Positions 18,185 through 26,636 are shown, counted from the first letter of the stretch. The stretch is DNA of 46,549 nt from Oscillospiraceae bacterium (GCA_015063455.1 SVUC01000003.1:1-46549), one strand, 5' to 3'. Notes: generated by a model not told the origin, from the sequence alone. Numbers and translations are program-made.

Positions 18185-21100
18185 ATGGGTAAAGTGAATT
18201 TTACTGAGTCGCAAAAGAGAGCGATTTACTTTGAAGATAAAAATCTGCTCCTGTCGGCTGCGGCGGGAAGCGGGAAAACGGCCTGTCTCAGTGCGAGGAT
18301 CGTAGAGCTCGTCGGACAGGGACGTGCGGATATTTCCGAGATGCTGATCGTGACTTTTACTAAAGCCGCAACGGCGGAAATGCGCTCGAGAATTGCCTCA
18401 GCTATGCGAAACGAGGCGGCGGAATGCAGAGCTGATGATCCTGCGCGCGCTGAGCGTTTGCGGAGAAATGCGGGAAAGATCGGATCGGCAGAAATATCCA
18501 CGATCCATTCATTTTTATACAAAAATATCAGAAAATATTTTCCTGCCGTGGGGTTCCCAAGTGACTCGAAAATAATCGATGAAGTTCGCGCGAAGAGTAT
18601 TAAAAAGCGGATAATCAAGCAGATCGTCAACTCTGAGTTCGAGAAAACGGCAGAAAGCGAGTCTCAGATGACGAATCCGTTCGTTTTGCTTGCGAACACG
18701 ATAGGTATTACCCGCGACAGCGAGAAGATCGACGAAGAGATTCTTTGGATGGTTGACAAGATCGGTGACGACACTTACGCGAATGAATATACATCCGCGG
18801 TGGATAAAATTGCGGACGGTGAGGATCTGTTTGACACCGTGTTTGGTGTAAAACTGAAGAAGAGTATATGTGACTTGGTTCGTTATTACACCGGGGTATT
18901 TGAAGTGCTCAGTCGTAAAATCGCAGAGTATCCAGAGATCGACAAAAAGTATCGCACGGCACTTGACGGTGATCTTTCGTGGTGTCGACAGATGCTCGAT
19001 CTCGTGGGTGCTCACGAGCTGAAATATGACGTCCTGAAGGATGAGTTCCTCGACTATTCACCTGCACGCTTGGGATCGGTGGGCGAAAAGCACAAAAATG
19101 AGCTTTGTGCAGATTATAAACATATCCGCGATCTGTTCAAAAAAGATCGGAGCGCATTTGCGGAGACATATTTCTGCTATTCATCAGATGAGAACAGAAG
19201 ATCCGCTGAGAAAATGAGGTCTATCACGCGGGTGCTTTACAACATTGCGCGTGAATACCGTGAGCAGCTCGAAAAAATCAAGGTGAAGAACGCCTGCATC
19301 GAGTACGATGACCTTGAGAGGATCGCGCTGAAGCTTTTTGTCGACGAAAATGGACAGCCGACAGCTATTGCGCGAGAGATCGGTGAGAAATACAAGTACA
19401 TTTTTGTGGATGAATACCAGGATACAAACGATGTGCAGGACAAAATTTTTACCGCGATCTCGGAAAATTCGGTCAGATTTATGGTCGGCGACATCAAGCA
19501 GTCGATCTACCGATTCCGCGGTGCTGAGCCGGATGTTTTCAAGAGATACAGAGACGAGTGGGGGAAGTCCGCCGAATCTGGCGGCGCGGACTCTAATGAT
19601 TTTGACTCGCGCTCGGGTGAGTCGATATTCCTCAGTGAGAATTTCCGCTGTGACGGACCTGTTATAGATTTTACGAACGCCGTTTCTCACTCAACCTTGA
19701 CCTTCGGCGGCATCGGATATCTTACTGAGGATGACCTCATAAAAGGAAAGAGAGACGGCGGGGACGAGCCTGTTGACCTTATTTTGATCGACAAAAAAAG
19801 TGTACAAAATGAAACAGATGATGGTAGCCCGGACGCGATCGACGAGGCTTCTGTGGTTGCACAGATCGTGCGAGACATGGTCGGAAGATACTCTTACGAT
19901 GCCGGAAAAATTGTTCGTCCAAGTGATTTCGCTATCATTATGCGTAGTCCGGGAGCGTCAGCGGAGAGGTACAAAGCGGCGCTCGGCAGATTCGGGATAC
20001 CTGTAAATACTGCAAAAGAATCGCCCGCGGAAGATTTCGCATCGGTAAAGCTTCTCATTTGCCTGCTCAATTTTGTGGACAATCCCTTGCGTGAGGTGTA
20101 TACGGCGGGCGCACTCATCTCTCCTGTTTTTTCGTTCACTCCTGCACAGATCGTCGCGCTCAGACGTTTATCGGACGGATTTTTGTTTAAGACGGTTTCC
20201 GATATCGCGCACGGAAATATCGAAGCTGACGAGGAAATCTGCATCAAATGTGAGCGTGTTGTGCGCTGGTATGACGCCGAAAAAACGATCGTTGGTGGTA
20301 TTTCGCTGCCCGATTACATTGAATATTTAATCAACAATAATGAATTAAACAGTATCCCTGAAGTGATAGAAGATCCGCTTGAATCCTCTGCTTTGCGGTC
20401 CTTCGCTGAGCGCGCGAGGGAGTTTGAGAACGGCTCGCTCAACCCCAAGAACAGGGGACTTTCGGCTTTCTTGCGAAGCTTGAGAGAAGACGAGATCGGC
20501 GGACAAACTGAGGGAAAAAAGAGTACGGCTGAGGATTCGGATGCGGTCTCGATTTTGAGCATCCACGCATCAAAAGGGCTCGAATACCCCGTCTGTATCA
20601 TAGCGGAGTGCGGAAAAAAGCGTAATTCCGGGGATGAAACAGGCACAATTCTCGTTGATAAGAAGTATGGCGCAGCAATGATGCTCCCATCTGAGAAGGG
20701 GCTTGAGAGGTACGACAACATCTTCCGACGGATGATCTCATCTCAGATCAGAGACGAAGCGATCAATGAAGAAATGCGGATGCTGTACGTCGCGCTCACC
20801 CGTGCGAGAAACAAGCTTATCCTCACGGCAAGCGTCAGCGATGCAGACAAAAAACTCGCGTCAGCTTCTGTTGAAAGTGAATATTGTGGTGAATATTTAA
20901 TCAAAAATAAGTCGTCTTACGTTGATTGGCTTCTTGATGCATCATTTCGGGGAGGACTCGGCGACAAGGTGAGTGTAAACGTCATTCGCACGGATCGCGT
21001 GGCAGACGATCTTGTGGGTGAGGCGGATGATGACAGCGGAGACGACGTAATTTCCGAGAGAGAGGACGAGTACGAAATCATCCGGGCGCGGATTGAGAAA

Positions 21101-21823
21101 GATCCGTACGACGATTATCTCGCAGGGATCCCGTCGAAATTGCCTGTGTCAGATCTGCGCGGAAACATTCTCGATAAAGGGGCAGACGACGAGGCAGAGG
21201 ACGAGCTCGGTGATGAGTCGGATGAGATCGAGAAGCCGTCATTTATGATCGGTGAGAGATTTGCGACTGCGGCTGACCGAGGAAATGCGGTACATCTCTT
21301 TATGCAGTTTGCGGATTTTGACCGTCTCAAGTCTGAAGGATTTGAGGCTGAGGCGAATCGTCTTATTGAAAAAAAGTTTATCTCAGTTGAACAATATGAA
21401 CTTATAAATCGTCGTCAAATTGAAAGATTTATCGGAAGCTCGCTGCTCGACAAGATCACTCGCTCACCCCTCGTGAAGCGTGAGTTCAGATTCAATGCGC
21501 TCCTTGACGCTTCACGATTCACGGAAAAAGACATCTTGAAGCGCAAGCTCGACGAGTCGGGTACAAAGATCACGATTCAGGGCGTTGTTGACTGCGTTTT
21601 CCGCGATCCCGATTCGGAAAAGCTCGTTCTTGTAGACTACAAAACCGATTCGCTGAGCGCGGAGGAGTGGGAAAACCGTGAGCTTGCGGAGAGAAAACTG
21701 CGCGAGAGACACAGAAATCAGCTCACATATTACCGAGAGATCTGCTCTGAGATGTTCTGCGAGGAGATCGAGGAGGTCTATGTTTACTCGACTGTGCTCG
21801 GCAGGCTGATCGAGATTTATTGA
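18185..21823 (+). CDS. addA: ATP-dependent helicase/nuclease subunit A
   Basis: This 1212-aa UvrD/Rep-type helicase-nuclease has Walker A AAAGSGKT (residues 25-32), motif II DEYQDTND near 408, GDIKQSIYRFRGA, SIHASKGLEYPV (motif V) and LYVALTRARNKL (motif VI). The C-terminal RecB-like nuclease motif is LVDYKTD (Asp near 1151), followed by RNQLTYYREI. It works with AddB as the Gram-positive counterpart of RecBCD. An acidic, poorly conserved linker lies around residues 940-1020. The ribosome site in the 10-bp gap after addB is weak (taaaag), so translation probably depends on coupling to addB. Confidence 0.93.
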   Translation: MGKVNFTESQKRAIYFEDKNLLLSAAAGSGKTACLSARIVELVGQGRADISEMLIVTFTKAATAEMRSRIASAMRNEAAECRADDPARAERLRRNAGKIGSAEISTIHSFLYKNIRKYFPAVGFPSDSKIIDEVRAKSIKKRIIKQIVNSEFEKTAESESQMTNPFVLLANTIGITRDSEKIDEEILWMVDKIGDDTYANEYTSAVDKIADGEDLFDTVFGVKLKKSICDLVRYYTGVFEVLSRKIAEYPEIDKKYRTALDGDLSWCRQMLDLVGAHELKYDVLKDEFLDYSPARLGSVGEKHKNELCADYKHIRDLFKKDRSAFAETYFCYSSDENRRSAEKMRSITRVLYNIAREYREQLEKIKVKNACIEYDDLERIALKLFVDENGQPTAIAREIGEKYKYIFVDEYQDTNDVQDKIFTAISENSVRFMVGDIKQSIYRFRGAEPDVFKRYRDEWGKSAESGGADSNDFDSRSGESIFLSENFRCDGPVIDFTNAVSHSTLTFGGIGYLTEDDLIKGKRDGGDEPVDLILIDKKSVQNETDDGSPDAIDEASVVAQIVRDMVGRYSYDAGKIVRPSDFAIIMRSPGASAERYKAALGRFGIPVNTAKESPAEDFASVKLLICLLNFVDNPLREVYTAGALISPVFSFTPAQIVALRRLSDGFLFKTVSDIAHGNIEADEEICIKCERVVRWYDAEKTIVGGISLPDYIEYLINNNELNSIPEVIEDPLESSALRSFAERAREFENGSLNPKNRGLSAFLRSLREDEIGGQTEGKKSTAEDSDAVSILSIHASKGLEYPVCIIAECGKKRNSGDETGTILVDKKYGAAMMLPSEKGLERYDNIFRRMISSQIRDEAINEEMRMLYVALTRARNKLILTASVSDADKKLASASVESEYCGEYLIKNKSSYVDWLLDASFRGGLGDKVSVNVIRTDRVADDLVGEADDDSGDDVISEREDEYEIIRARIEKDPYDDYLAGIPSKLPVSDLRGNILDKGADDEAEDELGDESDEIEKPSFMIGERFATAADRGNAVHLFMQFADFDRLKSEGFEAEANRLIEKKFISVEQYELINRRQIERFIGSSLLDKITRSPLVKREFRFNALLDASRFTEKDILKRKLDESGTKITIQGVVDCVFRDPDSEKLVLVDYKTDSLSAEEWENRELAERKLRERHRNQLTYYREICSEMFCEEIEEVYVYSTVLGRLIEIY

Positions 21824-21887
21824 ATAAAACTATTAAGGATATTCTTAAAAAACGGATATAAACGGGAAACCGAATAAAAGGTTACTT

Positions 21888-22283
21888 ATGGAAAAGATTT
21901 GGAATGAAATGTATGAGGCTGCAAAAGCCGTGTTGAATGAGCGGAGAATTTCGGAATATGTCACCTGCGGCGAAGTAGCTGCTGCGGTCTGTTCGAAATC
22001 CGGAAAGATATATACAGGTGTTTGTATAGATACTTGCTCAACACTTGGTATTTGTGCAGAAAGAAATGCTATTTTCAATATGATAACCGGCGGTGAGCAT
22101 GAGATCGACAAGGTTCTTTGTATTTTGCCCGATGGCTCAAACGGTGCACCTTGCGGCGCTTGCCGTGAACTGATGGTGCAGATTATGGCAGGGAATTATT
22201 ACGATATAGAAATTATGCTTGATTATTCCACAGGCAGAACCATAAGGCTCGGGGAAATAACTCCTGAGTGGTGGATCAAGTAG
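21888..22283 (+). CDS. Cytidine deaminase-like zinc enzyme
   Basis: This 131-aa protein of the cytidine deaminase fold has both zinc motifs: CAERNAIF (Cys ligand and catalytic Glu) and PCGACRELM (two Cys ligands). The length matches tetrameric Cdd. The residues before the CAE motif (TGVCIDTCSTLGI) differ from classic Cdd, which has a GNIENASYG-like block, and are closer in style to blasticidin-deaminase-like relatives. The substrate, nucleoside salvage or a modified pyrimidine, is therefore open. The ATG follows an AAAGG site 64 bp after addA. Its codon use looks more AT-rich than that of addA, a hint of separate origin that was not quantified. Confidence 0.75.
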   Translation: MEKIWNEMYEAAKAVLNERRISEYVTCGEVAAAVCSKSGKIYTGVCIDTCSTLGICAERNAIFNMITGGEHEIDKVLCILPDGSNGAPCGACRELMVQIMAGNYYDIEIMLDYSTGRTIRLGEITPEWWIK

Positions 22284-22381
22284 ATTCGGTATTTCTACGA
22301 CAGCCATCACGCCTCGGTACCGTTATTTGTCTCTTGTTATCGTGAAGTATACAAAAATTATCGACAAACGATAAAAAACTA

Positions 22382-22410
22382 TTGACAAACATAAATTTGT
22401 GTGTTATAAT
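22382..22410 (+). promoter_or_regulatory. Perfect-consensus sigma-A promoter of the DUF2975/HTH pair
   Basis: TTGACA (22382-22387) and TATAAT (22405-22410) are both perfect hexamers separated by exactly 17 bp. The ATG of the DUF2975 gene lies about 40 bp downstream with a GGAGGG site. So strong a core promoter suggests control by a repressor, and the HTH protein of the same operon is the natural candidate. Confidence 0.88.
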
Positions 22411-22451
22411 GAAGATGCAGAAAACAAATAGAACAATTGGAGGGACAAAAA

Positions 22452-23009
22452 ATGAAGGGTGCTGACAAGATAGCAAAAGTTGTGACAAAGGTCGTTGAGG
22501 TGTTCCATTGGATTGCGGCGGCACTTATGGCTGCGGCAACGGTCTGCTCGATCGTTTATCCTGCGGGACTCAAATATTTCGTCGATTTTGATGCGAAGGA
22601 ATGCTGCGGTGTTGAGCTCGGAATATACGGATTTGAGGTAAACGCGCCGCTTACAGACGGGGCTGTAAACATGACAGCGTTCTGTTTGTTTGGAATCGGG
22701 GCTGTGCTCATTCTCTCACTTATGGCGATGATCTTCAGAAACCTCAATGCGATCATCAAGAATTCCGAGGGAACAACGCCGTTCCAGCCGCAGAACGTTA
22801 AAAAGCTCCGCGAGGTCGGTTTTTTCTCGATCGCGACTCCTGCGGTCGGATTTGTTATGAGCATCATTGCATATTTTGTGCTTGGCTCAGAGATGGCGGA
22901 AGTTTCAAACAGCCTTGACGGACTCGTGATCGGCATCGTGGTACTTTGTATCACGCAGTTCTTCGCGCACGGGATCGAGCTGGAGAAGGATGTTGACGGG
23001 CTTCTTTGA
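22452..23009 (+). CDS. DUF2975 four-helix membrane protein
   Basis: This 185-aa protein has four predicted membrane segments (about residues 18-38, 70-95, 115-138 and 150-172). It matches the DUF2975 family, which regularly pairs with a small HTH regulator, as in the Bacillus yoaS-yozG pair. Its function is unknown. The ATG at 22452 has a strong TTGGAGGGA site; the TTG at 22437 in the track lies inside that site. The downstream HTH gene begins 10 bp after its stop. By analogy with other membrane-protein/HTH pairs, the membrane partner may sequester or modulate the regulator; this is inference. Confidence 0.8.
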   Translation: MKGADKIAKVVTKVVEVFHWIAAALMAAATVCSIVYPAGLKYFVDFDAKECCGVELGIYGFEVNAPLTDGAVNMTAFCLFGIGAVLILSLMAMIFRNLNAIIKNSEGTTPFQPQNVKKLREVGFFSIATPAVGFVMSIIAYFVLGSEMAEVSNSLDGLVIGIVVLCITQFFAHGIELEKDVDGLL

Positions 23010-23018
23010 GGTGAGATT

Positions 23019-23228
23019 ATGGGAAAAATTGTGCTCAGACTCGACAGAATGATGGTGGAGAGGAAAATTTCCCTGAATGAGCTGGCAGAGCGTGTGGGGA
23101 TCTCGAACGTCAATCTGTCGAAGATCAAAAATAACAAGGTGACTGCTATCCGATTCTCGACTCTTGCGGCGATCTGCGAGGTGCTCGAGTGTGACGCAGG
23201 GGATATTCTGGAATATCAAAAGGACTAA
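23019..23228 (+). CDS. Small Xre/YozG-type HTH regulator
   Basis: This 69-aa protein is almost entirely a Cro/C1-type helix-turn-helix. ISLNELAERVGISNVNLSKIKNNK forms the recognition region, followed by IRFSTLAAICEVLECDAGDILEY. It belongs to the YozG/YdaS-like small regulators found next to DUF2975 genes. It shares the operon and promoter of the DUF2975 gene (GAGGTGA site, 10-bp gap) and probably regulates it. A strong terminator follows. Confidence 0.88.
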   Translation: MGKIVLRLDRMMVERKISLNELAERVGISNVNLSKIKNNKVTAIRFSTLAAICEVLECDAGDILEYQKD

Positions 23229-23250
23229 GCCGGTATTTCGGCAAAAATAA

Positions 23251-23289
23251 GGGCGGTCTGCGTAAGTGCAGGTCGCCCGATTTTTTTTG
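23251..23289. terminator. Strong bidirectional terminator between the HTH gene and metA
   Basis: The hairpin GGGCGgtCTGC...GCAGgtCGCCC is followed on the plus strand by a run of eight T and on the minus strand by ttattttt. It closes both the plus-strand HTH operon and the convergent metA transcript. Confidence 0.88.
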
Positions 23290-23303
23290 AGTTGTATTGG
23301 GAA

Positions 23304-24233
23304 TTAAATAACGATCGGATTGATGTCCGCAAGGTCGTACGGCGTGTTCTGGTAAACGAAATAGTTGAGCCAGTTCGAGAACAGAAGATGCGCGTGTCCT
23401 CTCCACACGTTCTTCGGCGGAAGCGCGGAATCATCGTTTGTGAAATAGTGCTTCGGTATCTCGATCGGCTTGCCGAGATTTACGTCGCGGAAATATTCGG
23501 ATGCAAGAGTTTCGGCATCGTATTCGCTGTGGCCCGTTACGTAGAACAGACGACGCTTTTTTGATGCGATTATGTAAAGTCCCGCTTCATCCGATTCTGC
23601 GAGAATGTCAAGCTTGGCGCATTTTTCAACGTCTTCACGTTTTACTTCGGTGTGGCGCGAGTGCGGTGCGACAAATTCTTCATCAAATCCGCGAAGAAGT
23701 GGGTGATTCGGCTGAAGATTCTTGTGCTTGAAAACACCGAACATTTTTTTGTCCAGCGGATATTTGGGAATACCGTAGTGGAACCAAAGTGCAGCCTGCG
23801 CCGCCCAGCAGATGTGAAGCGTGGAGTAAACGTTCGATTTTGACCAGCGCATGATCTCGCACAGCTCGTCCCAATAGTCGACGTCGGAAAAATCAAGATT
23901 TTCGACAGGCGCACCTGTGATGATGAGACCGTCGAATTTTTCATTTTTTACGTCACCAAACGTGCGGTAGAACGTCTCCATATGCTCCGCACTCGTGTTG
24001 GATGCCTTATGGCTCGCGGTGCGAAGGAGAGTCAGCTCTATCTGAAGGGGAGTGTTCGAGAGGAGACGGATGATCTGTGTCTCGGTCGTGATTTTTGTGG
24101 GCATTAAATTGAGGATAGCGAGGCGCAGAGGACGGATATCCTGAGATGCCGCGCGAAGCTCGTCCATTGTGAATATGTTCTCAGCTGCGAGAAGCTCTGA
24201 CGCGGGAAGCCCGGTTGGAATTTTAATCGGCAT
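23304..24233 (-). CDS. metA: Homoserine O-acetyltransferase, MetA family
   Basis: This 309-aa enzyme activates homoserine for methionine synthesis. The residue numbering matches the family exactly: nucleophile Cys142 (LHICWAAQ), His235 and Glu237 (TGHSEYD). Residue 111 is Glu ([10 protein letters not shown]), which in characterised MetA proteins marks acetyl-CoA rather than succinyl-CoA use, so the product is probably O-acetylhomoserine despite the succinyltransferase label often given to MetA. The GAAAGGTT ribosome site is well placed. The RNase Z-like gene ends 59 bp upstream in the same direction, so co-transcription is possible. It ends at the shared bidirectional terminator. Confidence 0.92.
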   Translation of the reverse strand: MPIKIPTGLPASELLAAENIFTMDELRAASQDIRPLRLAILNLMPTKITTETQIIRLLSNTPLQIELTLLRTASHKASNTSAEHMETFYRTFGDVKNEKFDGLIITGAPVENLDFSDVDYWDELCEIMRWSKSNVYSTLHICWAAQAALWFHYGIPKYPLDKKMFGVFKHKNLQPNHPLLRGFDEEFVAPHSRHTEVKREDVEKCAKLDILAESDEAGLYIIASKKRRLFYVTGHSEYDAETLASEYFRDVNLGKPIEIPKHYFTNDDSALPPKNVWRGHAHLLFSNWLNYFVYQNTPYDLADINPIVI

Positions 24234-24292
24234 TGTGTAAACCTTTCGGTGATGATTTTGAACTTATGATAATTTCAGCGGTACGCCGCAGA

Positions 24293-25183
24293 TCAGTCTG
24301 CAAATCTGATCGTTTTGGTGTGTCCGTCGTGAGCAACGATCGTATTTTTGAAAACAGACTTAGGCTCACCCTCGAACTCGTCGGGATTGGGCAGAGACGG
24401 GCTGTAATGTGTCAGCCACAGCTCCTCGCATCCGCTTTGACGTGCGAGATTTGCCGCCTCGATCATTGTCATGTGAGACGATTCCTTTGCACGTGCTGTT
24501 TTCGCTTTCTCAAACATACCCTCGCAGACCAGAAGATCGGCGTCGGTAGCCATTGTTGAGATGATCTCACACGGGCGTGTGTCGGTCGCGTATGTCACGT
24601 GGATGCCGCGGCGCGCTTCTCCGAGTACCATATCGGGTGTGTACCCCTCGACGCTCTGGCCGTTCTGAAGACGTGACCAGAATTTCATCGGCACGCCGTT
24701 TGCCTCAGCCTTTTCTTTGTCGAATTTTCCCGAACGTGAGACGCGGATGTCGTATCCGATACACGGACAGGAGTGCTTCAGCTCAAACGAAGTGATGCTG
24801 TAGCCGTGACGGTCAAGTGAATCGAAATCTCCCATAACCTGAGTGTTGATGCGGAAGGGAAGCTCGGTGCAGATCGCGGTCAGAGCCTTGACGATCTCGT
24901 CAACTCCCTTCGGTCCGCAGATCAGAAGAGGATCGCGGTGACCTTCGTTTCCCATAGAGAGAAGAAGGCCGGGAAGTCCGCTGCAGTGATCGGCGTGAAA
25001 ATGTGTCAGCAGGATCGTGCCGATCTTTCCGAGAGAAAAACCTGCTTTTTTAACGGCAAGCTGAGTACCTTCGCCGCAGTCGATGAGAAGTCCCATGCCG
25101 TTGTAGCGCATATAACAGCAGCAGAGAAATCTTTCAAGATGCGGAACTGTACCGCCTGTTCCGGGGAGACAAACATCAAGCAT
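24293..25183 (-). CDS. RNase Z-like metallo-beta-lactamase protein
   Basis: This 296-aa protein of the RNase Z/ElaC metallo-beta-lactamase group has HFHADH at residues 61-66, the DCGEGTQ loop at 35-41, a later YATDTRP metal segment and a C-terminal LTHYSPS. In the family, RNase Z trims tRNA 3' trailers; related enzymes act on other phosphodiesters, so tRNA processing is the best but not certain role. The track ORF runs upstream to 25402 through the structured RNA region. The ATG at 25183 (MLDVCLPGTGG) has a purine-rich TTGGGGG site and starts at the conserved first strand, so it was chosen. Confidence 0.82.
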   Translation of the reverse strand: MLDVCLPGTGGTVPHLERFLCCCYMRYNGMGLLIDCGEGTQLAVKKAGFSLGKIGTILLTHFHADHCSGLPGLLLSMGNEGHRDPLLICGPKGVDEIVKALTAICTELPFRINTQVMGDFDSLDRHGYSITSFELKHSCPCIGYDIRVSRSGKFDKEKAEANGVPMKFWSRLQNGQSVEGYTPDMVLGEARRGIHVTYATDTRPCEIISTMATDADLLVCEGMFEKAKTARAKESSHMTMIEAANLARQSGCEELWLTHYSPSLPNPDEFEGEPKSVFKNTIVAHDGHTKTIRFAD

Positions 25184-25261
25184 GATAACCCCCAATATGT
25201 GAAAAGTGTAAATTAAATCAAAAAACAGTAGAATTTTGCAGTCAAAAAATAAAAATATAAG

Positions 25262-25432
25262 CCCCGTAGTGCCGTTTTGAACAAGCATATAGAAACCCTG
25301 CTCTCGCAAGGACGGTGCCCTCTCCAACGGTTTGTGCTCCCAGCGTCCTGATCGCTGCGGCGGCGCGGAATGCGTCTCACGGCAGCGGAGGGAGGTCTGC
25401 ATCCCCGCGTCGGAAGTCCGGGCTCCTTTTTA
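25262..25432 (+). ncRNA. Candidate 6S RNA (ssrS-like), strand tentative
   Basis: About 170 nt of unusually GC-rich non-coding DNA folds by eye into one long bulged hairpin. AGCCC at the start pairs with GGGCT at the end, followed on the plus strand by TTTTT. Inside, GGTGC/GCATC, CTCCC/GGGAG, CGCTGC/GCAGCG and CGC/GCG stack in nested order. The single rod with an internal bubble, the length and the segment ccgttttgaacaagc resemble Firmicutes 6S RNA, which sequesters sigma-A RNA polymerase. It does not fit SRP, tmRNA or RNase P signatures. A possible plus-strand promoter (TTTGCA, 15 bp, TATAAG) lies just upstream. The rod can also form on the minus strand as a leader of the RNase Z-like gene. 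Confidence 0.5.
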
Positions 25433-25630
25433 CTCTTCGTGGGTTTTTACGCTCGTTCTATTTCGCACACAACAGGACTGTTTGACTGCTGCGTATGATT
25501 GATTGTCGACTAAAGCCGTCTTACCGATACTCAAGTATCCGATACACAAGTATCCGCTAATAGATCTGATACTATTATTATATCAAAGTCGGCTGTCCTG
25601 TATGACTGTAAATTTCAGACAAAGTCTGAT

Positions 25631-25993
25631 ACAAGGTAAGCTGATAAGGGATTTTTGACTACTATATACCTTGCCGGATTAAAACAAAACTTTGGAGCAA
25701 GGTCAGCTGAGATGCAATTTAGTATTACTAAATACCTTGCCGGATTAAAACAAAACTTTGGAGCAAGGTCAGCTGAGATGCAATTTAGTATTACTAAATA
25801 CCTTGCCAGGCTAAAACAAAACTTTGGAGAATTTTCCCGCGGAAAATTCTCGGGAGCAAGGTAAGCTGATATGCAGTTAAGTATTACTAAATACCTTGCT
25901 AGGCTAAAGCAACACCTTGGAGAATTTTCCCGCGGAAAATTCTCGGGAGCAAGGTCAGATAATATGCAATTTCCGATTACTAAATACCTTGCT
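25631..25993. repeat. Tandem hairpin array (66-bp units, two expanded to 93 bp)
   Basis: A decayed partial unit (25631-25665) precedes two identical 66-bp units (25666-25731, 25732-25797), two 93-bp units (25798-25890, 25891-25983) and a 10-bp stub. Each unit carries the arms ACCTTGC and GCAAGGT, so each can fold. The longer units carry an extra palindrome GAATTTTCC-cgc-GGAAAATTC flanked by a duplicated GGAG. The array ends at the stop codon of the DUF1292 gene. Between this array and the 6S-like region are small hairpins (gatactcaagtatcc repeats at 25529-25558) and a minus-strand TATAAT at 25577-25582. Track ORFs in the array are repeat translations from TTG and are not called genes. Confidence 0.9.
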
Positions 25994-26313
25994 CAGTCTT
26001 CATCATAAAAGATATCGGAGAATTCGTCGTCGAAAATATCGGCAATGCGATCGAATTCGTCGTCATCTTCAATTGTTTCGAGAATGTCCTCGCCGTCCTC
26101 GTCAACGCCGCACTTGAGAATGATGTATTCGCTGCTTTCTTCCTCGCCGTCTTCGTTTACGGGGATGAGAGCCTTGTAAACTGCGCCCTCGTGCTCAAGT
26201 GTTCCGAGAAGAGCAAAGTTGAGCTCGTTTCCGTCTTCGTCTGTAAGAGTGTATATCTCGGGATCGTATTCTTCTGCGGATTCGATCTCGTTCTTCTTGT
26301 CGAAGTTTTCCAT
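25993..26313 (-). CDS. DUF1292 acidic small protein
   Basis: This very acidic 106-aa protein matches the DUF1292 (YrzB-like) family. It has a YTLTDEDGNELNFALLGTLEHEGAVYKALIPV core with a small beta-sheet pattern, and an Asp/Glu-rich tail ending in DDEFSDIFYDED. The function is unknown. In many Firmicutes the family member follows alaS-ruvX; here it stands alone. A consensus-like minus-strand promoter lies about 60 bp upstream. Its stop codon is the boundary of the tandem hairpin array, so the array may act as its 3' end. Confidence 0.85.
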   Translation of the reverse strand: MENFDKKNEIESAEEYDPEIYTLTDEDGNELNFALLGTLEHEGAVYKALIPVNEDGEEESSEYIILKCGVDEDGEDILETIEDDDEFDRIADIFDDEFSDIFYDED

Positions 26314-26373
26314 AATTTATTCCTTTTCCTTTCGGTAAAATAATTCGTGCAATATTTGTATTTCTGTATCACT

Positions 26374-26402
26374 ATTGTATCACGAAATTACCTTTTTGTC
26401 AA
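26374..26402 (-). promoter_or_regulatory. Promoter of the DUF1292 gene
   Basis: On the minus strand, TTGACA (26397-26402) and TACAAT (26374-26379) are separated by 17 bp, about 60 bp from the ATG. Confidence 0.8.
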
Positions 26403-26463
26403 TGTAATGATTGCGGTAATTTTTTATTTGAATCAACCAATAAATTACCAGCTATGCTGGTGG

Positions 26464-26636
26464 AGCGAAAATATTTTAGTTTAAAGGTTCACTCCGGGAG
26501 GGAGCTGTCGCCGCAGGTAACTGAGGGAGAGTGCGTTAACGTGTAATATGGCGATGTTTTACATTCCGCAGGCTCCTTCCACCGCGAGCGGTCCCCCTTC
26601 CTCCCGGAGGAAGGCTATGTTAACCGAATTTTCGCT
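26464..26636. mobile_element. MITE-like element with imperfect terminal inverted repeats
   Basis: The ends AGCGAAAAT...GTTTAAAGG and, in reverse complement, AGCGAAAAT...GTTAACATAGCC mirror each other. Inside them tctccgggagg-type boxes are also mirrored (CTCCGGGAGGGAGC left, CCTTCCTCCCGGAGGAAGG right). The total is about 173 bp with no ORF. Short hairpins ACCAGC-tat-GCTGGT and ACCGGT-ttc-ACCGGT lie outside it (26447 and 26723), each near a ggtaattttttatt tract. No clear target duplication was identified. It lies between the divergent DUF1292 and galK-like promoters. Confidence 0.65.

Noticed and set aside
25184-25402. 73-residue N-terminal extension of the RNase Z-like protein
   Set aside because: It translates the structured RNA region; the conserved first beta-strand starts at the ATG at 25183.
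25262-25432. RNase P RNA, SRP RNA or tmRNA
   Set aside because: The string gaagtccgggctcc recalls RNase P, but the rest of the P4/P5 core is missing; there is no SRP GGAAG-type loop set and no tRNA-like ends of tmRNA.
25655-25864. 69-aa ORF with a perfect 22-residue repeat (YLAGLKQNFGARS...)
   Set aside because: It starts at TTG without a ribosome site, lies wholly in the tandem hairpin array, and is broken in the third unit by a one-base change. The DNA hairpin arms explain the conservation better.
25631-25993. CRISPR array
   Set aside because: The units are contiguous and nearly identical with no unique spacers, and no cas genes are near.
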